Below the pieces are notes generated by a model. That model saw only the letters and a program-made list of their open reading frames with translations. It searched no databases and had not been told where the DNA came from. Positions 28,428 to 37,089 of a stretch of DNA of 64,000 nucleotides are shown in pieces. The position numbers were made by a program, and so were the translations under genes. The stretch's first letter is position 1. Every line of letters starts with the position of its first letter. Origin of the DNA: Tissierellia bacterium (GTDB lineage Bacteria; Bacillota; Clostridia; Tissierellales; Tepidimicrobiaceae); contig JAAYEM010000012.1 of assembly GCA_012728725.1 (NCBI GenBank), positions 1 through 64,000 of the forward strand, given 5' to 3'.

Positions 28428-28880
28428 TTGAACTATAATCTATATGTAGTAAATGTGGAGGCAGCCATATATAGGGATAACAAATGGCTAATTATAAAGA
28501 GAAGTGAAAAGGAGGAACATGGTCCAGGGCTTTTGACCTTGGTTGGAGGAAAGGTAGAGACCCATGGGGCCCAGGATAGCATTTTAGAAGAGACCTTAAG
28601 AAGGGAGGTAATGGAGGAGGTGGGTATAGAGGTTTCAGAAAAGATCCATTACCTTGAGAGTAAATCCTTTTTAATGGCAGATGGACAGCTAGTTGTAGAT
28701 GTGGTTTTTGTGTGCAAATATAAATCTGGAGAGGCCAGGCCTGTGGCTCCTGAGGAAGTGGGAAAGGTGTATTGGATGACCTGTGAAGAGGTATTAAATA
28801 ATGGTAAGGCTTTCACCTGGCTGAAGGAGACCATCAAAAAAGCTGAGGATTATAGATTAATATTAGAAAGAGGGATATAG
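28428..28880 (+). CDS. Nudix hydrolase
   Basis: The Nudix box is visible as GGKVETHG...LRREVMEEVGIEV near residues 41-70, with an unusual few-residue insertion after the first glycines. Nudix enzymes hydrolyse nucleoside diphosphate-linked substrates; the substrate is unknown. TTG at 28428 follows GGGGGAAG. The stop abuts the ATG of the glutaredoxin gene, so they form an operon. Confidence 0.88.
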   Translation: MNYNLYVVNVEAAIYRDNKWLIIKRSEKEEHGPGLLTLVGGKVETHGAQDSILEETLRREVMEEVGIEVSEKIHYLESKSFLMADGQLVVDVVFVCKYKSGEARPVAPEEVGKVYWMTCEEVLNNGKAFTWLKETIKKAEDYRLILERGI

Positions 28881-29138
28881 ATGGACAATATAATAGTATT
28901 TGGAAGTAAGCTTTGCCCAGATTGTCAACCGGCAAGGGAATATCTTACAGAAAATAATATTGAATTCTTATATTTGGATATTACGGAAAACCTATTATAT
29001 CTAAAGAAATTCTTAAAATACAGGGATGAAAGAAAAGAGTTCCATGAGATAAAAAAAGCAGGTCAAATTGGCATCCCCTGTATAGTCATAAATGATGGAG
29101 AAAGGATTTTATTCGATTATAGGGAATTAGAAGTTTAA
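28881..29138 (+). CDS. Glutaredoxin-like protein, CPDC active site
   Basis: The 85-residue thioredoxin-fold protein has CPDC at residues 12-15 (FGSKLCPDCQPAREYL) and the cis-proline region GIPCIVIN near 64-71. It is about 60% identical by eye, without gaps, to the UGA-containing protein at 38647, whose first active-site position is a UGA. It is therefore the Cys paralogue and the natural comparison for that gene. Its start immediately follows the Nudix stop. Confidence 0.9.
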   Translation: MDNIIVFGSKLCPDCQPAREYLTENNIEFLYLDITENLLYLKKFLKYRDERKEFHEIKKAGQIGIPCIVINDGERILFDYRELEV

Positions 29139-29177
29139 ATGTATTTATTATAGGTAATTAATAGGTAGATAATACTT

Positions 29178-30371
29178 ATGGCAGCAAAGGGGTTGAATGT
29201 AAATATGGATCTAGAAAGGGTAAATAGATTAAAGGATTATGTTCAGGGGGTTTTGGATAATGAAGAAGGAAGGGCACTTTACATTAAATATAAGGAATAT
29301 ATTGATAAGGTAACTCCCCAGGAATGCTTTGAGATATTTACATCAAAACTTGAAAAGGGCTATACTCCCAAGGATGTACTTAAAATACTGGATAAGGTTA
29401 TAAATGTATTTTATAAACCCTTAAGCAATTATTCCTGGGAAAGGCCTAAAGAAGGTAGCTTCCTAGATTTACTTATGAAGGAAAACAAGGCTCTGGAGAA
29501 AAAATTAGGGGAGATAAGAAGGATAATACAAAATAAGGAAGTTGAAGAGAAGAAGGATGAATTATTAGAAAGGGTAAAGGAATTAGAGGAATTTAATGAG
29601 CATTATTTAAAAAAGGAAAATATACTTTTTCCCTATATGGAGAAAAAAATGGATAGATTTAAGGGCCTAACCATTATGTGGTCCTTACATGATGAGGCCA
29701 GGGAGAGTATAAAGAAAGTAATCAATATTTTAGAGTCTGAGGATATGTCCTTAGATGAGTTCAATTATGAAATTGGCAAGCTGTTTTTTACCCTACTGGG
29801 AATAGTAAAAAAGGAAGATCTTATACTATTTCCCGCAGCTATGGAAGTAATAAGTGATGGGGAATGGGAGGAAATGAACTTTCAGAGTATAGAATATGGA
29901 TTTCCTTTTATAAAGAGGCCAGCCCTAGAAGAAAAAGAGGAATTGAATCTATATGGATTTGAGGATAGGAAATTTAAGACTGATACTGGTGAACTCAATT
30001 TTGAACAACTTTTGCTTTTATTAAACACACTACCAGTAGATCTTACCTTTGTAGATGAAAATAATAAAGTAAAATTCTTTACAAGGCCTAAGGACAGGAT
30101 ATTTCCCCGTTCTCCAGCAGTAATTGGCAGGGATGTTGAGAACTGCCATCCTGCAGAAAGCGTCTATTTGGTAAATAAGATAATTGAATCCTTTAGAAAT
30201 GGAAGCCAAGATTCAGCTAAATTTTGGATAGATTATAAGGGGAGGAAGATATTGATCCAATACTTTGCCCTTAGAAATTCAAGGGGAGAATATAAAGGAG
30301 TTTTGGAAGTTAGCCAGGACGTTACTGAAACAAAGGGATTGAGAGGGGAAAAAAGACTATTAGGCTGGTAG
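29178..30371 (+). CDS. DUF438 / hemerythrin-like / PAS protein
   Basis: The 397-residue protein has the order DUF438 (residues 5-75), hemerythrin HHE-like helices (about 90-230, with ENILFPYMEKK, WSLHDEARE and EDLILFPAAME), and a C-terminal PAS-like domain (LPVDLTFVDENNKVKFF ... FWIDYKGRKILIQYFALRN). The HHE histidine/acid residues suggest a di-iron site sensing oxygen or nitric oxide. Its role is unknown. It follows the Nudix-glutaredoxin pair after 39 bases. Confidence 0.88.
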   Translation: MAAKGLNVNMDLERVNRLKDYVQGVLDNEEGRALYIKYKEYIDKVTPQECFEIFTSKLEKGYTPKDVLKILDKVINVFYKPLSNYSWERPKEGSFLDLLMKENKALEKKLGEIRRIIQNKEVEEKKDELLERVKELEEFNEHYLKKENILFPYMEKKMDRFKGLTIMWSLHDEARESIKKVINILESEDMSLDEFNYEIGKLFFTLLGIVKKEDLILFPAAMEVISDGEWEEMNFQSIEYGFPFIKRPALEEKEELNLYGFEDRKFKTDTGELNFEQLLLLLNTLPVDLTFVDENNKVKFFTRPKDRIFPRSPAVIGRDVENCHPAESVYLVNKIIESFRNGSQDSAKFWIDYKGRKILIQYFALRNSRGEYKGVLEVSQDVTETKGLRGEKRLLGW

Positions 30372-30400
30372 CAAATAAGGCAGGAAGGGGCTGAAAATAT

Positions 30401-30426
30401 AAAGCCTATCCTTCCAGATAGGCTTT
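30401..30426. terminator. Terminator between DUF438 gene and livF
   Basis: AAAGCCTATC and GATAGGCTTT flank a six-base loop. The hairpin overlaps the livF stop codon and can serve both convergent genes. Confidence 0.7.
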
Positions 30427-31110
30427 CTTCACCCTATCATCATTTAACAATTCCTTTGCATGGCCTTCCATTTCTATTTCTCCATTCCGTATAATATAGG
30501 CCCTATCTGCTGTTTTTAGTGCTAGATTGGCATTTTGTTCTACCAATAGGATAGTGGTGCCAGTTTCATTGATATCCTTTATTATGGAGAAAATTTCTTT
30601 TACTATAATTGGGGCTAAGCCCATGGAAGGTTCATCTAACAAAAGGAATTTTGGGCGAGCCATCAGGCCTCTACCTATGGCCAACATCTGTTGTTCTCCC
30701 CCAGATAAGGTTCCAGCCAACTGTTCCTTCCTTTCTAATAATCTTGGAAATAGGGAAAATACCATTTCAAAGTCCTTCTTGACTTCACTTTTGTCAGTCC
30801 TAGTATAAGCTCCCATTTCTAAATTTTCCATTACACTCATTTTAGCAAATATCCTTCTTCCCTCGGGAACATGGGATATACCTAATTTAACTATTTCTGG
30901 TGGATTAAGAGATTGGATCTCTTTACCATAAAGTTTTATTTTTCCACTTTCTGGCCTTACAAGGCCAGAGATAGCCTTAAGGGTAGTACTTTTTCCTGCC
31001 CCATTTGCACCAATTAAAGTTACTATTTCCCCTTCTTCAATTTTTAGGCTAAGATTCTTTAATGCATGTATAGCTCCATAGTATACGTTAACATTTTCTA
31101 GTTCTAACAT
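30406..31110 (-). CDS. livF: Branched-chain amino-acid ABC transporter ATPase LivF
   Basis: The 234-residue ATPase has Walker A GANGAGKST, ISGLVRPESG, the signature LSGGEQQMLAIGRGLM, Walker B LLLDEPSMGLAP and EQNANLAL. These match LivF, the second ATPase of the LIV system. Its ATG shares a base with the livG stop, indicating coupling. It is the last gene of livKHMGF. Confidence 0.95.
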   Translation of the reverse strand: MLELENVNVYYGAIHALKNLSLKIEEGEIVTLIGANGAGKSTTLKAISGLVRPESGKIKLYGKEIQSLNPPEIVKLGISHVPEGRRIFAKMSVMENLEMGAYTRTDKSEVKKDFEMVFSLFPRLLERKEQLAGTLSGGEQQMLAIGRGLMARPKFLLLDEPSMGLAPIIVKEIFSIIKDINETGTTILLVEQNANLALKTADRAYIIRNGEIEMEGHAKELLNDDRVKKAYLEG

Positions 31111-31886
31111 TATAATGCCTCCTCACCTAGATAGGCTTTGATAACCCTTTCATTTTTCTGAACTTCCTCTGGAGTTCCAGATGCAACTAAATTACCATAA
31201 TCGAATACGAAAATTCTTTCACATAGATTCATAACCAAGGACATATCGTGCTCAATAAGGATAATTGTAAGATCAAATTCTTTCCTTATCCACTCAATCA
31301 GTTCCTTTAACTCCTTAGTTTCTTGAGGATTCATACCAGCCGCTGGCTCATCCAATAGAAGTAGTTTTGGTTTTGCAGCTAAAGCTCTGGCGATTTCTAG
31401 TTTTCTTTGCTCCCCATAAGGAAGATTTTTTGCCAGCTCATCTTTTTTATCTAATAAATTAAATTTTTCAAGTAGTCTAGTAGCTTCTTCATAAGTTTCC
31501 TTTTCAGTCTTATAATAGGAAGGAAGTCTGAATATAGCAGATGCTATTCCATAATTTAGTCCACTATGGAATCCAATTAAAAGATTATCCATAACTGTCA
31601 TACCATTAAAAAGCCTTATGTTTTGAAAAGTTCTGGAAATACCATAGTGGGTTATCTTGTGGGGTTTCAAATCCTTGGTGGTAACTTTTTTCTTTAAATT
31701 ATAAATTATTTCACCAGAGCTAGGAGTATATAGTCCTGTTAACAGATTGAAAAAGGTTGTTTTTCCTGCACCATTGGGACCTATCAAACCAATTATTTCA
31801 CCATGTTCTATACTTAATGAAATATCATTAACAGCCTTTATTCCTCCAAAATTTTTGGATAGATTATTTATTGTTAACACTGACAT
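31110..31886 (-). CDS. livG: Branched-chain amino-acid ABC transporter ATPase LivG
   Basis: The 258-residue LivG carries Walker A GPNGAGKTTFFNLLTG, ISRTFQNIRLF, an ABC signature variant LPYGEQRKLEIARAL, Walker B LLLDEPAAGMNP and the H-loop EHDMSLVM. The ATG lies inside the end of livM, a 23-base overlap. Confidence 0.95.
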   Translation of the reverse strand: MSVLTINNLSKNFGGIKAVNDISLSIEHGEIIGLIGPNGAGKTTFFNLLTGLYTPSSGEIIYNLKKKVTTKDLKPHKITHYGISRTFQNIRLFNGMTVMDNLLIGFHSGLNYGIASAIFRLPSYYKTEKETYEEATRLLEKFNLLDKKDELAKNLPYGEQRKLEIARALAAKPKLLLLDEPAAGMNPQETKELKELIEWIRKEFDLTIILIEHDMSLVMNLCERIFVFDYGNLVASGTPEEVQKNERVIKAYLGEEAL

Positions 31887-32829
31887 TTAATCTGCCTCCT
31901 TTTTTTTTCAACTCTGGTTTGAATTTAAGTTTAAATTTAAACTCGCTTTTTCCCATTAATCCCATAGGCCTATATACCATAATTCCATATAGGATCAATG
32001 AATAGATGACCATTCTAAGTTCTGGTATATTTTGGAGAAATGTTGATATTACCGATAGAGCAATGGCACCAAGGATGGATCCAGGAATACTACCCATTCC
32101 TCCGAAGACTACAATAACCAATATATCAATGGATTTCATAAATCCGAAGGAGTCAGGCTTTATAAAATAGAAATAATTTGTATAAAGTGAACCAGCCACT
32201 CCAGCAAAGAAGGAACCGATGGCAAAGGCTAATACCTTATAATAGGTAGTATTTACTCCCATAAATTCAGCTGCAATTTCATCTTCTTTTATGCCAGCAC
32301 AGGCCCTACCATGGTAAGATCTATTAAAACGGCTAATAACAACTACCGTAATTACCGTCATTATATAAACCCAGGTCCAATTAGTATATTTGGGAATATC
32401 ATTAAAACCAATGGCTCCACCTATATAATCAGTATTTAGGGCTAGGATTCTTATTATTTCTCCAAAACCAAGGGTAGCAATGGCTAGATAATCACCTTTT
32501 AATCTTAAGGTTGGAATTCCTATTAGAATTCCGGCCAGGGCTGCTATCACCCCTGATGCAAATATAGCTAGGATAAAGGGTAGGCCAAGTTTTGCTGTGA
32601 ATACAGCCGATGTATATGCCCCTATGGACATGAAGGCTGCATGGCCCAAAGAAAATTGACCAGTAAAACCAGTGATTAAGTTTAAACCTACGGCTAATAT
32701 TATATTAATCCCTATTATTATAATATTAAGTTCCAAATATGAATCGATTATGCCTACATTGATTAGAGCTTGAACCAATATATATATAGCTACTATTAAA
32801 CCAATTTTAATAATTTTATCCTTTTTCAC
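31864..32829 (-). CDS. livM: Branched-chain amino-acid ABC transporter permease LivM
   Basis: The 321-residue membrane protein has about eight hydrophobic segments and the LivM motifs NLITGFTGQFSLGHAAFMSIGAY and GAGGSLYT-like region. A basic tail (KFKLKFKPELKKKGG) extends past the last helix. GTG at 32829 follows GGATGTGATG. Confidence 0.93.
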   Translation of the reverse strand: MKKDKIIKIGLIVAIYILVQALINVGIIDSYLELNIIIIGINIILAVGLNLITGFTGQFSLGHAAFMSIGAYTSAVFTAKLGLPFILAIFASGVIAALAGILIGIPTLRLKGDYLAIATLGFGEIIRILALNTDYIGGAIGFNDIPKYTNWTWVYIMTVITVVVISRFNRSYHGRACAGIKEDEIAAEFMGVNTTYYKVLAFAIGSFFAGVAGSLYTNYFYFIKPDSFGFMKSIDILVIVVFGGMGSIPGSILGAIALSVISTFLQNIPELRMVIYSLILYGIMVYRPMGLMGKSEFKFKLKFKPELKKKGGRLNVSVNNK

Positions 32830-32840
32830 ATCATCACATC

Positions 32841-33725
32841 CTATACCTTTTCTTTAATAGTCTTACCTAACAATCCATTTGGCTTAACCAATAGTACTAA
32901 AATCAAAATTCCAAAAGCTACTGCATCCTTAATTATGGAGCCTCCGTAAGCACTTACCATGGTTTCTACCATTCCTAGGAAAAATCCTCCAAACATGGCT
33001 CCTGGGATTATACCAATTCCTCCTAGTACAGCGGCCACAAAAGCTTTCAATCCTGGTACTGTTCCCATTAGGGGATTAATGGTATTATAGTAAACTCCAA
33101 CAAGTACTCCAGCAGCCCCTGCTAAGGCTGATCCAATAGCAAAAGTGAAGGAAATGGTTTTATCTACATCAACCCCCATAAGTTGGGCTGCTTCCCTATC
33201 TAAAGATGCAGCTCTCATTGATTTTCCAATTTTGGTCTTATGAACAATATATTGAAGCCCTACCATTAATAGAACAGTAATTGCAAGGATATAAATATTT
33301 TTTGTATCCAACATAACGTTTCCATTTAGGAAGGTTATTCTGCTGCCTTTTAGAACATTGGGAAATGTCCTTGTTTGTGGTGATACGAAATACATCATGG
33401 TATATTGCAAGAATAGGGATACACTTATTGCTGTAATTAGGGCTGAAATTCTTGTAGAATTCCTTATAGGCTTATAGGCTACCTTCTCTATAATAATTCC
33501 AAGGATACTACAGGTTAGCATAGCCAATAGTAGAGAAGGCAAGAAACCTAAACCAAAAAAGGTTGTTAAAGCATAGCCTACATAGGCTCCCACCATATAT
33601 ATGTCTCCGTGGGCAAAATTGATTAAATTTATAATCCCATATACCATTGTGTAACCTAAGGCTATCAATGCATATATACTTCCTAGAGATATTCCATTTA
33701 TTAATTGTTGAATAATTTGTTCCAT
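32841..33725 (-). CDS. livH: Branched-chain amino-acid ABC transporter permease LivH
   Basis: The 294-residue permease shows the LivH signatures LINGISLGSIYALIALGYTM, INLINFAHGDIYMVGAY and GAALAGAAG-like helices. It is 11 bases upstream of livM and follows a hairpin separating it from the binding-protein gene. ATG follows AAAGGGGTAATGTA. Confidence 0.94.
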   Translation of the reverse strand: MEQIIQQLINGISLGSIYALIALGYTMVYGIINLINFAHGDIYMVGAYVGYALTTFFGLGFLPSLLLAMLTCSILGIIIEKVAYKPIRNSTRISALITAISVSLFLQYTMMYFVSPQTRTFPNVLKGSRITFLNGNVMLDTKNIYILAITVLLMVGLQYIVHKTKIGKSMRAASLDREAAQLMGVDVDKTISFTFAIGSALAGAAGVLVGVYYNTINPLMGTVPGLKAFVAAVLGGIGIIPGAMFGGFFLGMVETMVSAYGGSIIKDAVAFGILILVLLVKPNGLLGKTIKEKV

Positions 33726-33749
33726 ATTACATTACCCCTTTTTAATTTG

Positions 33750-33789
33750 GGATGAGGTCTTAATAGCATATTTTCTTAAGACCTCATCC
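33750..33789 (-). other. Intercistronic hairpin between livK and livH
   Basis: GGATGAGGTCTTAA (33750-33763) and TTAAGACCTCATCC form a 14-bp stem between livK and livH. On the transcribed minus strand no U run follows, so it is better read as an mRNA stabiliser or partial attenuator that would favour binding-protein expression than as a full terminator. Confidence 0.55.
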
Positions 33790-33797
33790 TCTTTTTA

Positions 33798-34970
33798 TTA
33801 TTTTGGATCTAATTTTTTCAAGAAGGTAGGTACTCCATCCTTCATTTCTATAATTGTTATAGATTTGATTGGGTTGTGTTTTTCATCTATGGATATAGTA
33901 CCAGTAACCCCTTTGAAATCCTTAGTAGCTGCCATAGCATCCTTTATCTTTTCAGGATCTGCTTCTCCAGCTCTTTCGATGGCATCCTTCACGAAATAGG
34001 CTAAGTCGTATCCTAAAGCGTTAAAACCATCTGGGTCCTTACCATACTTTTCTTTAAACTTTTTGTTGAATTCAACTACTTCTTCTGCATCATCCATTGA
34101 TGAATAGTGATTTGAATAGTAAACATTGTTTAATGCTTCTTTTCCAGCTATTTCTGTTAGTTTTGGAGATTCATATCCATCAGCACCTAGTATAGGTACG
34201 TCTAATCCTAATTCTCTTGCTTGCCTTACTATCAATCCTACTTCTTCATAATATCCAGGTACAAATAGTACATCTGGGTTAGTTCCCTTAATATTGGTTA
34301 AAACTGCTCTAAAGTCTGTGTCTTTAGCCTGATAGGCTTCCTCAGTTAGTATGCTTCCACCTAATTCTGTAAAAGTCTTTTTGAAAGCTTCTGATAGTCC
34401 CTTAGCATAGTCGCTGGTATTATCCATTAGAACTGCAGCAGTTTTAGCACTTAAATCACCATGGGCAAACTCTGCCATCATAACTCCTTGGAAGGAGTCG
34501 CTGAAACAAGTTTTAAATACATACTCTCTTACATTTCCATCCTTATCTACAGTTATATCGTCAGCTGTTGCAGAGGCAGATACTAGAGGTATTTTATTTT
34601 GCATTGCTGCAGGAATTGCAGCTTTAGTATTTCCTGATGTAGCTGGACCTAATAATACCACTACATTTTCTCTAGTAGCCAATCTAGTTGAAACATTTGC
34701 TGCTTCTGTATCTTCAGATTTGTTATCGATTTTAACTATTTCCACTTGTTTTCCTAATATGCCGCCATTTTCATTTATCTCTTCAAAAGCCATCTCAATA
34801 CCTTCTGTTAGTCCTTGACCATAAGTGGCAACTTGGCCTGATAATTCATAGTTTAATCCAACCCTAATTGTGTCAGAGTCACCTTTACTAGAAGATTGAT
34901 TTGAAGTACATCCTACAAATAGGCTTAGTGACAAGATTAATGATAGCACCATAAATGCAGTTTTCTTCAT
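33798..34970 (-). CDS. livK: Branched-chain amino-acid ABC transporter substrate-binding lipoprotein
   Basis: This is the periplasmic-binding-protein-like receptor of the LIV transporter: a lipoprotein signal (MKKTAFMVLSLILSLSL, lipobox FVGC) followed by the type I binding fold with GLNYELSGQ, GGILGKQVEIVKIDNKSEDTE and GPATSGNTKA. The frame extends to GTG 34988, but ATG 34970 is preceded by AAGGTGG at good spacing and begins a proper signal peptide. It is the first gene behind the Val-type T-box. Confidence 0.95.
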   Translation of the reverse strand: MKKTAFMVLSLILSLSLFVGCTSNQSSSKGDSDTIRVGLNYELSGQVATYGQGLTEGIEMAFEEINENGGILGKQVEIVKIDNKSEDTEAANVSTRLATRENVVVLLGPATSGNTKAAIPAAMQNKIPLVSASATADDITVDKDGNVREYVFKTCFSDSFQGVMMAEFAHGDLSAKTAAVLMDNTSDYAKGLSEAFKKTFTELGGSILTEEAYQAKDTDFRAVLTNIKGTNPDVLFVPGYYEEVGLIVRQARELGLDVPILGADGYESPKLTEIAGKEALNNVYYSNHYSSMDDAEEVVEFNKKFKEKYGKDPDGFNALGYDLAYFVKDAIERAGEADPEKIKDAMAATKDFKGVTGTISIDEKHNPIKSITIIEMKDGVPTFLKKLDPK

Positions 34971-35030
34971 TTTAACCACCTTTCCCACCTCTTATTTTTT
35001 ATTTTTATTTTTATTTCCATTTTGAGTTTT

Positions 35031-35325
35031 AAAAAAGCCTCCACATGTATTAGATACATGTAGAGGCTATTAATAGCGTTACCACTCTACTTCATAATTG
35101 TCTCACGACAATTATCTCACTAGGTTCAGTAGGTTTATCTATATCATATAACCTATCTAAACCTTAGCCTTTTAACGGGGCCTACCGATATAGCCTACTA
35201 AAGTTTCAGCTATATAGCTCCGAAGCGATGGGTAACTATTTTTATCAACGCTGGTTTTCAGCTACCCCAGCTCTCTGTGGTTGATTATAAAATAGTTCCC
35301 TCTTCATCTTCGCTTATATCAGTAT
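35031..35325 (-). promoter_or_regulatory. T-box leader of the liv operon, probable Val specifier
   Basis: On the minus strand the order is AGAGAG Stem I, specifier region ATAGTTACCC, the T-box AGAGTGGTAACGC (35076-35088, a variant of the usual AGGGTGGTACCGCG) and a terminator with arms AGCCTCTACATGTAT and ATACATGTGGAGGCT followed by TTTTTT. By alignment with the other two T-boxes here, the specifier is GTT (valine) at 35236-35234, followed by A. An Ile ATA reading one triplet earlier is less likely. Valine starvation should raise LIV transporter expression. Confidence 0.85.
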
Positions 35326-35375
35326 GAATATGTCAAGAGAGATTGCAATCTCTTTTTTTGGTTAATTTAGAGAAT

Positions 35376-35404
35376 ACTTTATCATGGTAAATTTATTTTG
35401 TCAA
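35376..35404 (-). promoter_or_regulatory. Promoter of the liv T-box leader
   Basis: On the minus strand TTGACA (35404-35399) and TAAAGT (35381-35376) are 17 bp apart. A 16-bp perfect palindrome AGAGATTGCAATCTCT (35338-35353) lies in the early leader. It has a T run on the plus strand, so it could also stop plus-strand transcription. Confidence 0.6.
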
Positions 35405-35423
35405 TACCCTTTTTAAAAAATTT

Positions 35424-36188
35424 TTATGCAATAGATTCTTCGAATCTCCTTCTGTATATATCTAAAAGTTGATCTTCAGTTAAACTTTTGCTTGGTTTAT
35501 CTAATACCACCTTGCCTTTATCCAGCATAATTATCCTGTCAGAATATTCTATGGCATCTCTCATATTGTGTGATATCATTATGGTGGTTATTGAATATTT
35601 TTCTATAAGTTCCTTAGTCTTTTTCATTATGATCCTAGATGTTCTTGGATCCAAGGCTGCTGTATGCTCATCCAGTAGCATCAGGTCAGGATGTTTCATG
35701 GCTGCCATTAACAAGGCTAGGGATTGCCTTTGGCCTCCTGAGAGAAATTTTACTTTAGTATTTAATTTATTTTCCAAGCCTAAATCTATGCTTTCTAAAA
35801 GTTCAATATATCTATCCATATTTTTCCTTTTGATTAACCTTCTTAAGGTAAATTTTTCCCCTTTTTTGTCAGCCAGGGCTATGTTTTCCAAAATGGTTAG
35901 GGAAGGGGATACCCCCATATAGGGATTTTGGTGGACCTTACCTATATAGATAGCCCTTTCTTCCTCCTTCAATTTGGTTACATCTTTACCGTTTAGGATT
36001 ATTTGACCTTGGTCTGGTGAAATGCTTCCCCCTATTAAATTTAACAGAGTGCTCTTTCCGCAGCCATTAGGGCCAATTATTGCAGTACACTTGTTAGCCT
36101 CTATTTGTAAGTTTAAATTGTCAAAGACCTTTATTTCATTTTCCGTGCCAGTGTTAAAACTCTTGGACAGATTGACTATTTTTAGCAT
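35424..36188 (-). CDS. ABC transporter ATPase, TrpZ-like
   Basis: The 254-residue ATPase has Walker A GPNGCGKST, QNPYMGV, the signature LSGGQRQSLALLMAAM and Walker B LLLDEHTAALDP. The DEHTAALDP box is typical of the ATPase of TrpXYZ-type transporters. It overlaps the permease gene by 35 bases. ATG at 36188 follows AAAGGTGG. Its leader places it under the Phe-type T-box. Confidence 0.88.
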   Translation of the reverse strand: MLKIVNLSKSFNTGTENEIKVFDNLNLQIEANKCTAIIGPNGCGKSTLLNLIGGSISPDQGQIILNGKDVTKLKEEERAIYIGKVHQNPYMGVSPSLTILENIALADKKGEKFTLRRLIKRKNMDRYIELLESIDLGLENKLNTKVKFLSGGQRQSLALLMAAMKHPDLMLLDEHTAALDPRTSRIIMKKTKELIEKYSITTIMISHNMRDAIEYSDRIIMLDKGKVVLDKPSKSLTEDQLLDIYRRRFEESIA

Positions 36189-37053
36189 TTCTTAATTCCA
36201 CCTTTCTCTTCCTCAATTCCAATAGATCTGCCATGGAGTTATTGTAGAATATAAAGGCTATTACTATTATGGCAGATATGGCCTTTAAATCTTGAGGATC
36301 TAATCCCAAATCTATAGCGATTCCTCCAATTATCTTATAGATTATTGCCCCTAATATGGCCCTAGTGGTATTTTCTATTTTATGGGAATTTTTCATTATG
36401 GTGTCTCCAATTATGATGGAGGCAAGGGCTACTACAATAATGGAACTGCCCATTGTAATATCTGCAAAACCTTGCATTTGGGCCATTAAGGCTCCGCTTA
36501 ATGCTACCAGTCCATTAGCTAGCATTAGGCCCATGGTCTTATACATATTGCTATTTTTTCCAAGGGATCTAACAAGGGATTCATTATCCCCAGTTGCAAT
36601 TAATAGATAACCAGTTTCAGTTTTCAAGAATAAATCCAATATAATCTTTATAATTAAAACGATTATTACTAGTACCACCAAAGCATTACCTAAATTGAAT
36701 ACGGAATCATAGCTAAATAGGGGTATGTTGGATTTACCATTTATCTTTAAATTTACAGAATACAATATGGTCATGGTTAAAATTCCAGCTAATAGTGGTT
36801 TTATCCTTATTTTAGTAAACAGGACAGAGGTTAATAATCCTGCTAAAGTACCTATACAAAAGGCCATTAAGGTGCTGACTATGGGGTTCATCCCCATGGA
36901 TATAAACTTAGCAAATAAAAAGGCACCGAAGGGAAAGGTTCCCTCCACTGAGAGGTCAGCCATATTTAGTATTTTATAGGATATGACTACCCCCATTGCC
37001 AATATTGCAAATATAAGGCCTTGCTCTATAGACGTTATAATTAATGAATTCAT
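36154..37053 (-). CDS. ABC transporter permease, TrpY-like
   Basis: The 299-residue permease has about nine hydrophobic segments with EQGLIFAILAMGVVISYKIL and the conserved SVEGTFPFGAF segment, which is found in the permease of TrpXYZ-type systems. The C-terminus is basic (LRKRKVELRNAK). It is 36 bases downstream of the binding-protein gene. Confidence 0.88.
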   Translation of the reverse strand: MNSLIITSIEQGLIFAILAMGVVISYKILNMADLSVEGTFPFGAFLFAKFISMGMNPIVSTLMAFCIGTLAGLLTSVLFTKIRIKPLLAGILTMTILYSVNLKINGKSNIPLFSYDSVFNLGNALVVLVIIVLIIKIILDLFLKTETGYLLIATGDNESLVRSLGKNSNMYKTMGLMLANGLVALSGALMAQMQGFADITMGSSIIVVALASIIIGDTIMKNSHKIENTTRAILGAIIYKIIGGIAIDLGLDPQDLKAISAIIVIAFIFYNNSMADLLELRKRKVELRNAKNSQSVQEF

Positions 37054-37089
37054 ACTTCACCCTCCATTCTTTTCTACTTTACCAGACGG

